From assembly GCA_947359465.1 (NCBI GenBank), contig OX375876.1, positions 80,870,359-80,934,358 on the forward strand: 64,000 nucleotides of DNA. The letters are read 5' to 3'. The position numbers were made by a program, and so were the translations under genes. Of the stretch, positions 56,325-64,000 are shown in pieces (positions within the stretch are counted from its first letter, which is position 1; each line of letters starts with the position of its first letter). The notes under the pieces are model-generated. The model made no database searches, was not told the DNA's origin, and was given only the letters and a program-made list of their open reading frames with translations. Source of the stretch: Metellina segmentata (taxonomy: Eukaryota > Arthropoda > Arachnida > Araneae > Tetragnathidae).

Positions 56325-57630
56325 TATGATTTATAAAAAAAAATATTTTATTTAATTGAAATGTTACACTTTAATTTCAAATTTTAGGTATAGTGGATTT
56401 TTTATCACAAAACAAAATTCAAATGAAAAAATTAAAAGCAATGAAGCCGAGGAAGTTTAATTTTCGAAACGTTCGTCCAGCTATATATTTTCCAATTCCT
56501 CATATGTATTAAAGTTTAGCTTAAACATTTGCAAGTTTCACCACTGATTTGTTCCTAGAAACAAGGAGAAAAAACAAGTACATTAATTGAGTGGCAGACT
56601 ATAAGTTTTAAAAATTTGAATTTAAGAATTTGCAAATCTTTTGCTAAAAGAAAATCCCAGTGTCGTAATCTTTATATCCATGAGTTTTCATTAATTACAT
56701 TTTGGTTAATATTTTGAAGACTTGTATAGAGACAAATTTGAATAATTAATTAATAGCAAAAATATTGATTTCAAATCCTGATGCAGCCCTTCAAATTTTT
56801 TAAGTTTTGTTTTGTTGAAATCATATCACTCTTGTGTCCATTAAAACTATCTGATGTTTGGTGTTGTTATAAGAAAAAGCATAATTGATTTCAAAGAAAA
56901 GCTCTAACCCTTCCAAGACGTGCGTTTTCTTAGCACAGTCTGTCTTTTCTCATTATCAATTACAATGAGAGGCGACTGACTGGTGCACCTTAAATCTGTC
57001 GTAACCGAAAGTTCTCATGTTGTGTTGGTGTGGAAGTTTGGAAAGTGGGGTGCCTGCTCAGATGTTGCCTCGTCATCTGTCCTTGGTTCAAAATTACGTT
57101 GCGATACACCGAATGGCTTAAGATGGACGGTGGTAAATAGTTGAATATTATCAATTATAATGACAAAATGAAAATGTTTATGCATAGCCCCTAGCGGTTG
57201 ATCTTGAAATTTAATAGAGATGCCCGAAATATGATGGAACGGAAGATAATGTTCCTATTCTCCTTTTCAAACTTCTTTTTTAATGGTAGAATTCATCATA
57301 AAGTGAGAAAAGACATCAGACGTCATAATCTGCATCATTGAGCGTTTTCCAAGTTAAGGCTACAACCGATTGCGAATACTATATCACAAATATGATAGAA
57401 ACAGAGAGAATGGGGTTACCAGCATAGAAAATTATCAACTGTTTGGCTTCCACTTATGTACTACGAAAGACAAAGAAAAACGTGTAAAAGAAGTATAATT
57501 TCAAGACGTTTTTTTTTTTCCAATTCCGTTAGATTTACTTTGATGAGATGTGAATATTGATGACACACTCTCAGTTTACATTTGCATAGCATAACTAATC
57601 GAGTTTCTCGAATTAATTCGAATGCTGAAC
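56325..57630. other. Spacer with a family R copy
   Basis: AT-rich, without genes. The family R copy is at 56965-57120. Sequence on both sides is unremarkable. Confidence 0.5.
56965..57120 (+). repeat. Dispersed repeat family R, copy
   Basis: GACTGGTGCACCTTAAATCT, GTGTTGGTGTGGAAGTTTGG and GTCATCTGTCCTTGGTTCAA link the head seen at 49.67 kb to the tail seen at 0.2 and 60.75 kb, so this copy shows that they are one family. Confidence 0.75.
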
Positions 57631-57633
57631 ATA

Positions 57634-59040
57634 CACTGCTGTTTGTAAAAAATGCAACACCATGAAGGAATCATCCGAATGAAATGAAATTTGCAGCATA
57701 TGTCAATTATAGGATGTTATGCAAAGTAGTAAAGTTTCAGAGCCACCACGCATGCGTGGTGTGAGCAGCGCCATCTGAACTGATGCTAAAAGCGTATAAA
57801 TAGAGGGCTGTAGCGGGACGTTGAAAATAGTGCATGGTTATTTTTTAATGGCGAACGTTTACTGAGACCTAAGTATGCCTCTACGACGAAATAGGGTGAA
57901 ATTTCAACAACTTATGAAGTTTGAACGGGGGAGAATCATCGGCCTTCTTGAAGGAGGATGTTCCTATCGCGCAATAGCAGCTCGTGTGCAGCGGAACAGT
58001 TCCACAGTGATGCGAGTTTGGAAATAGTGGACGACGAACACCGGACAACTCGAAAAACTGGGAGTGGACGACGGAAGGTGACGTCAGTTCGCTATGATAG
58101 ACATCGGGTTCACATGGCGGTTGAATGACCGTACAGCCTTCTCCAGGCAGTTGGCAGCACTTTGATCTACTGCTACAGGTGTACTAATGTCGGCTTCGTC
58201 AATTCACCGACGTATGCTGCACCGTGGATTGCGTGCTAGGATTCCTTTATACAGGATCCCCCAAACGCCAAACCATCGACGGCTGTGTCTGCAATGGGCT
58301 CATGAGCACAGAGCATGGCGGGCTGATTGGCAACAAGTTGTCTTTTCTAACGAATCCTGCTTTAATTTGAGGAACCATGATGGCCGCATTCGTGTTAGAC
58401 GCTATGCAGGTTAACGCTGCCTTCCAGAGTGCGTTATCGAACGTTATTGTGGCCGAACACCCGGAGTTATGGTCTGGGGTGCGATTTCGTATAATGGACT
58501 ATCTCAGCTGCTACGAATTGAGGGTAATCTGAATAGCAACAGGTACGTACGTGAAGTGCTAAAGCCCGAAGTCGCTCCCTTCCTTCAAGGCATCCCTGGA
58601 GCTATCTTTCAACAGGATAATGCACCCACATGTTGCAAGGAATGTTCAAGACTTCTTTTCAGCCCACATGTAACTTCTTCCTTGTCCTGCTTATTCTCCG
58701 GATATGTCACCAATTGCGCACGTGTGGGATTTGGTTGGTCGGAGTCTCGCTTGTGATCCGCGTCAATCAGCTTCAAAATACGAAGTTTGGGTGAGCATAC
58801 AGACAATATGGAGTTCTCTTCCACTAGCAGACAATCAACATCTGTTTTACTCCATGCCACGTCGTATAGCAGCACTTATTGCAGCGCGTGGTGGCTACAC
58901 TAAATACTGATTTCGGACACTTATTGTTTTTTTTGCTTTGAAAATTATTCATTTAGTTGTACTAATACAAGCCGTTTGTGTATTAAATTTCATTAAATTC
59001 TGATGACTCCTCATGGTGTTGCAGTTTTTACAAACAGCAA
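57634..59040 (+). mobile_element. Full-length Tc1 element
   Basis: The inverted ends are CACTGCTGTTTGTAAAAAAT and the reverse of TTTTTACAAACAGCAA (followed inside by GCAACACCATGA on both sides), flanked by TA at 57632-57633 and 59041-59042. At 1407 bp it carries one dead transposase gene. Confidence 0.92.
57875..58909 (+). pseudogene. Tc1 transposase, inactivated
   Basis: It begins MPLRRNRVKFQQLMKFERGR, then IIGLLEGGCSYRAIAARVQR (helix-turn-helix). A TAG stop follows at about 58026, with frameshifts after it. SSIHRRMLHRGLRARIPLY, FSNESCFNLRNHDGRIRVRR (first catalytic Asp is Asn), GVMVWGAISYNGLS, FQQDNAPT (second Asp kept) and YSPDMSPIAHVWDLVGRSLA follow (final Glu replaced by Ala, PIAH). It ends SMPRRIAALIAARGGYTKY. 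Two of three catalytic residues are lost. Confidence 0.88.
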
Positions 59041-59044
59041 TATA

Positions 59045-59805
59045 ATAGATTCTTCCGTTATTTGTTGAATTGTTTTATTTGGCAATAACGCAATAGATAC
59101 TATATATAACTGAATGACTAGGAACATATTGATTATGTACCAAAATGTAAATTTTTGAAAATAATCAGTTCATTATATTTTATAACCATAGATAAAACAT
59201 GCTGGCACCTTTCTTTGTGCTACATTCACTGTAAATGTAAAAATGTTCATTCTTTATTTTGATTTCAGAGTAAAATTTTCTCAGTGATATTAAAGTCAGT
59301 CTTGTTTATACTATTTTTATTATGGCTCCCGAAAAAGGATTACGACTAGTAATTGAGATGATATTTGCAATAATATATATGATTCTTTATCAGCATCTGA
59401 AGAATTCTAAACAATGTTCATTTTGTAAGTTTTTTTTTTATTTTTCATTACTACTATTTTTTTATTTTCAATATAGATTTCAAAAAAGCTTTTCAATGTT
59501 AGAAACCTTCCATAATGTATGCGCAGGAGGGAATTGGCATTTTCCAGTTAAAACTTTCTTACCTCGATGTGATTTGGTTACAAGAAATAAGATGATTTGG
59601 ACATTGGCCCCTTTTCTACCTAGATACCTTAAATATCTATAATAGGCCAATGTATATTTTTAAGTAAATCTATTACTTAGAAGTTATTGTCCGCATGATA
59701 GAATAAAAAGTGTATCAACTTGGCTTTGTTTTTAAAATTGGTCTGAATAATATGCACTATATGAAATATAGACAAAAATTTCATTATTATGCGTATAATG
59801 TATTC
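59045..59805. other. AT-rich; unrecognised 106-aa ORF
   Basis: The ORF at 59322-59642 begins MAPEKGLRLVIEM. A shifted frame reads DDICNNIYDSLSASEEF, a short acidic stretch as seen in some transposase N-termini. A piggyBac-like MITE lies just downstream, but I see no piggyBac domain. I do not call it a gene. Confidence 0.35.
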
Positions 59806-59813
59806 ATATTTAA

Positions 59814-60321
59814 CCCTTCTTTGCATGATTCTTTCTTTAATGGTGAAATAAATCAAGGTGGTATAATTCATGTTCAAAATTAAAGGAAAAATGGTTTAAA
59901 AAATCTTAGTATATATTTATAGTATAAATTTAGCAAAAAACAATATGATGGTATCATGTGGTATTTTTTAAATTAAACGCAAACTTTTTCAGAAATTGCT
60001 CTAAAAATAACAGAAACACATGTTACAAACCTTTCTTCCACTCATTTTCACTTTTTTAGCAATAGAAACTCAAATATAATAAAACAAAATAAAAAACGAA
60101 ATCATACGTTTATTGCAACTACAACAAACAGCGGAATGACAACTTCAAGCTCGTTTTACTGATAGTGACACTTGCTTATTTTTGACAGCTATGTTTTTTT
60201 TTATGCAATGGACATTAAAAAGGTATCCAGACACGATCAACTTAAAGTGAACTTGTTCTTTTATATAATTTTTGGGCATTCAATGTTATGATGGAAATTT
60301 CCACCATTATGCAAAGAAGGG
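59814..60321. mobile_element. piggyBac-like MITE
   Basis: The inverted ends CCCTTCTTTGCATGAT and the reverse of ATTATGCAAAGAAGGG are flanked by TTAA at 59810-59813 and 60322-60325. CCC ends plus TTAA duplication are the piggyBac hallmark. The 508 bp are AT-rich and non-coding. Confidence 0.88.
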
Positions 60322-60329
60322 TTAAATAT

Positions 60330-60742
60330 AAAAAAGTCAAATTCATAGATATTGTGACGTAATAACTATTACATTGAGTCCTTTTCTATTTTAAACATCT
60401 ATTTATTTACAAAGACAGGACACTGACACAATGACGATGACACAAAGAGAATGGATAGGTTCATTCCAACGTAGTCTTTCTGACACCACGTTCCAAATCA
60501 ATTTACCGAATCGATTTACCACATCGGGTAGGGAAGATGAGCGTTGCAAATTCCCTTTCATAGGGATTATATGAAGATCTGTGGCTAAGTTGCCACAGAT
60601 ATAATGAGGTAACGTAGTTTTTCCACATGAACGTAACCATATGAAGCTTATTTTTGTTTGAAACGCTATTATTAAAAATGTTATAAAGCAAATATTTCCA
60701 CAAGGATGCTTTTATCTTCAAAATATTCCTAGTTCATACACC
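60330..60742. other. No gene seen
   Basis: Short spacer. AAGATCTGTGGCTAAGTTGC followed by CACAGAT is a small local inverted repeat at about 60574. Otherwise nothing. Confidence 0.45.
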
Positions 60743-61090
60743 TGAATGAGGTGCCAGCTCATGTGTTTCCACGTCATCTGACCGTGGATCAAAATTACGT
60801 GATGTTGTTCTCGGATCTTTCCCTTCGGGTTTGATCCCGGACCATCGCCAATCATTTTATTGCTCCAATACGACATTAATTAAATATCTACATACGTACC
60901 TAGTTCATATTCTGGTGGCCACATAGCTTATCTGGCGAAAAGAGAAAGTTTTCAATCGATGAAATAGAAAATGCCTGAAGTTACACAGATTAAAAATTAT
61001 TAGGGCAATCAATGTACTCCACTTTTTCAGTTTTCACTGTGCGGCTCATGTGTGAAGAAAAGCAAGCACTAACTCCTATCTACATACTCA
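60743..61090 (+). repeat. Dispersed repeat family R, 3' part
   Basis: Colinear with 182-520 over about 340 bases with moderate divergence, including CCTGAATGAGGTGCCAGCTC and GAAAAGCAAGCACTAACTCC. The shared right limit near CTCCTATCTA gives the 3' end of the family. Confidence 0.8.
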
Positions 61091-61094
61091 AGAT

Positions 61095-62225
61095 GACCAT
61101 TGATAGAATTCTTTAATAGTGTTGGAGTGATAGTGTTAATAGCGTTAAACGATTTTGCGACTTTAAAGTTGGGTTTGAATAATCGATTATTTGATTTTAA
61201 ACAATTCGGGTTTATCGGATCTGGTAGGTAGCTAAATGATGTCCGATCCGCCTGATCGGATAGCAAACCCTAGTTGCAAAGCTCGAAGACAGCAGAGGGT
61301 TTTGTTTTGTGGAGCTCGTTTATGAGGCCACGACTGTTAAGTTTTTGCCTGTTTTGCAGCACCCATGACAAAGGGATGCAAATCTCTATCGTAATCTCTA
61401 TCGTAATATATAATTCTTTGCGAAATAAATCCAAGTTATTTGTAGATTAGGCTGTTTCGTTATGTAGAAAGGAACACGACTTGGCCCAATACTTTACAGT
61501 CTAGTTAAATTGGAGCCTGCGGTAGGATACACTGATGGGATATTTTTTGGTGCAAGATATTTTGGTGTTCATTAAATTGTGCAAGAGATTGTCATTGAAG
61601 CTGCAATCGGGATCACTCACGGCAGATTTGTGCTTCGCAATCATTAAGTATTTGCGAAGAGAGAAATTGTGGTCAAACTAGACTATTTCCCTATCAACAG
61701 GACGTTATTACCTATGTGCACTCTCGGGTGAAATTGCATTGGTGTCTTAGTGAACACTGGTTCAATGTTTTTTCAACGAGCGGCAACGTGTGGTCGTGTG
61801 CTAATAGATTTCTACAAGTCAACTACAAGGCTGAGAGTTGCGATTCCTGTGGAAGAGTAAAGATGAGATCGCGTAGATCTGAAAATAGCAGTCCTGAAGA
61901 TTTCTATGTCACCAAATGGGTGAGTACCTTCTCTATAACCTTGAGTTATGACTATGATTTTATTTTTAGCATAGTGCATTTGTTTGTGAAGGGATTCAAA
62001 TGTTTAGTTCTCTTTGTCATCACATAATTATGTTTTGATTGAGTAGCATTTTGAATATACTGATTATATTAATTTGCATTAGTGATTAAGTAAAATACAG
62101 AATAAGGACTATTCTTTAAAAAAACGGCCTTTTTATTAAAGGTAAGAAAAGTTTATTTATATACTGCTTCTGAAATGGTAGAGTAAGTTACTGGGGACAT
62201 GACGATAACGACACTAAGAGCTGTC
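61095..62225. other. Probable 5' region of the Gypsy remnant
   Basis: A 103-codon ORF at 61716-62027 has no domain I recognise. 61190-61290 has GATCGGAT/ATCGGATC words, and the stretch may be LTR and leader of the Gypsy element that follows, but no duplicated LTR is available in the window. Confidence 0.35.
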
Positions 62226-62245
62226 ATTTTGAAAAGCCCCTAATA

Positions 62246-63990
62246 TGACGAAGAAATAGTGAAGAGTTTGCTTGAAAGTATTTCTTTGTGGAGGGTTGAG
62301 AGAGAAATGGAAGAAAAGGAAGAGAAAGAAAAGAAAATGGAAGATAAAGATCAAGAAAGGGAATATAAAGATAAAGATCAAGAAAGGGAATATAAAGATA
62401 AAGATCAAGAAAGGGAATATAAAGATAAAGAAAAAGAAAGATAATATAATTTGGAAAAATAAAGGATTGAGGCCAGTGGTAGAAATAATAATTGAGAAAT
62501 GTCAGGCTCTCAAAATGAAACCAAACTTTTTGATTTTAAGATTCAAAAAAATTGATGCAAAATTTTCCTCTAAATCTCGGAGATATAAATTTATACTTAG
62601 TGATGTTTGAATTTCAAACTCAGAGACTAGCTATTGAAAAATCGGATTGGGTGTTTCATTTATTGACTCTTTTGCCTGTGTGTGTGTAGATTAATCGCTT
62701 GAGATCCCGATGATGTGTCAGATGATTTCAATTACGTAAAAACATTACTGCATAAGCGGTTTATGTTGAGCCCAGAGAAAGTCCGTTCAAAATTTTTTGG
62801 AAATCAATGACGATCGGATTTAACTTGGAACGATTTCCACTTCGAGCTACAAAATTATGAAGAGAAATGGATATCGAGGTTTTATATAAAGGGTTTTGAA
62901 CAACTGAAGGATCTTATGGGCACGGGTCAATTGAAAAGGAGAGCTATCTGCGATGCAAAGAATCATTTCTTAGACGATTGGGGGAAAACTACTTCGGCTT
63001 CTAAACAAATGCTGAAATGTTAAACGGCTATGAAAATGTGAGAGGGGGAACAAAAAAGAACCTTGTTCCTGCCCCAAAAGTCAGAGGAGATTAGATCAGG
63101 AAATGGTGTATCCGAATATACTGAGGAATTAAGAATATTATAAAGATAAATATCTAGGAAGTCCGAAGTTTCCGAAAAACAAATGTCAACTATATGAAGA
63201 ACAGAAAGGTCCCCGATGCTATGAAGTGGGTCAGCTAATCATTTTAAACCCCAATGCCCTAAACTAAAAGAAAAGTTCCCAGCATCGGTAAACAATGTAT
63301 GTACCGAGAAAACTTCCGAAGAAATTTTGGCCCCTTTGATGTTCGTTGCGGTAATTAACAATCGCCACATAAAATTACTAAGAGATATTGGGGCATCAAT
63401 GGGCATATCAGCAATAATTACATAGCCCTTTAATGTTGACTGGTGAAAACGTTTGTCTGAGAACGCCGCTTGACAAAGCTCCCATTTGTTTGCCTTTGGC
63501 ACAGGTTGAAATCCAAACGAAAGAGTTCGGTACTTACTACATTAAGGCTGCTGTCATACCGGAAGAACTAGACAAAGGAATCTATATTCTGGGAAACGAA
63601 ACGGCTAAACCGATCGGAGAATATCCGTTACCTCACTTTGTTAAAGCTGTCCAGATGCGTTCTCAAAGAAAAGCAGTATAACATAACCGCCCAGCCTGCA
63701 TACTGGAAACCGAAGTGTGTAAAGATAAAAAGGGGATTGCTGAATTAAACAAGGGGTCGAATGAAGGAACAGACGGTTTCATGGGAACAAAAAATGGGGA
63801 CAGTTAAGAGTTACCCCCTATAATGAAATAGAACATATTGAGTTACCGGAGAGAGAACTGCTAAAGGGGGAATTAGAGCTATTAAGGGTAAAACCATAGA
63901 CTTAGTAAACGGGTAGACAGCAAGAGCTCAGAAATGTTGTAAGACTTTGAGAGAAATTTATGATTCTGCATCATTGAATAAGTCAGGGGA
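62246..63990 (+). pseudogene. Gypsy-type gag and protease remnant with SCAN-like gag
   Basis: It starts MKSLLESISLWRVEREMEEK and continues into a charged repeat region. From about 62765 fragments read MLSPEKVRSKFF, WNDFHFELQNYEEKWISRFY, FEQLKDLMGTGQLKRRAICD and AKNHFLDDWGKT. This order (SPEKxRxxF, two helices, LIxxDQxKxR, HFLDxW) is that of the SCAN-like gag region known from one Gypsy lineage. A decayed zinc knuckle (GPRCYEVGQLI) follows, then a protease with LLRDIGASMGIS, where the usual DTG is DIG. YYIKAAVIPEELDKGIYILG comes last. Reverse transcriptase would lie beyond the window. Multiple stops make it dead. Confidence 0.8.
62343..62423 (+). repeat. 27-bp coding tandem repeat, 3 copies
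   Basis: GATAAAGATCAAGAAAGGGA-type units start at 62343, 62370 and 62397, each adding nine residues (DKDQEREYK) to the gag remnant without breaking frame. The copies are identical, so the expansion is recent or homogenised. Confidence 0.93.
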
Positions 63991-64000
63991 GGGTTCGACA

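Noticed and set aside
62343..62423. CRISPR-like array
   Set aside because: Contiguous 27-bp coding repeats without spacers.

Overview
This is eukaryotic DNA: AT-rich, intron-style, with no operons. It is packed with decayed transposable elements of animal type (Tc1, mariner, pogo/Tigger, hAT, piggyBac-like, Copia, Gypsy, non-LTR, tRNA-derived SINEs). The only intact gene I can defend is a secreted serpin at 47086-48384. Serpin style, TE content and a Gypsy gag with a SCAN-like region suggest an arthropod, most likely a chelicerate such as a spider. That assignment is inference.

Layout. 0-8 kb is a nest. A Tc1-like transposase is split by a 6.4 kb unclassified element with 13-bp inverted ends (1251-7677). 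That element contains a Copia remnant, which is itself split by a mariner. 8-22 kb has AT-rich spacer, an 8-bp-TSD MITE (10338-10607), a pogo-like element (11978-14076), two Tc1-like remnants, a non-LTR RNase H end (18.9-20.3 kb) and a foldback MITE with a 49-bp palindrome (21208-21495). 22-29 kb has two Gypsy integrase remnants on the minus strand, SINE copies and one unidentified exon-like ORF (25586-26024).

29.6-43.1 kb is a diverged segmental duplication (copy A 29586-33225, copy B 36300-43085). Each copy carries the same roughly 90-bp module: TATA box, initiator-like site and a short stretch ending in a splice donor. Copy A holds a hAT whose empty site survives in copy B. Copy B holds another hAT and a TTAA-flanked insertion absent from A.

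43-51 kb has a non-LTR remnant (minus), the serpin, and a tandem partial copy of its 3' end (49723-49960). In that copy the 12 residues around the predicted cleavage site are completely different, while the flanking protein and 3' UTR are well conserved. The serpin ATG follows a splice acceptor directly, so a 5' exon should lie upstream; the copy B module is a plausible one (inference).

51-64 kb has AT-rich spacer, a hairpin-rich dispersed repeat family, a Tigger-like element enclosing a Tc1 fragment, a full-length but dead Tc1 element, a piggyBac-like MITE, and a Gypsy gag/protease remnant running off the window end.

The strongest points for follow-up are the unclassified 6.4 kb element with its internal exon candidate and subterminal arrays, the serpin pair with a switched reactive loop, and the duplicated promoter/first-exon modules.
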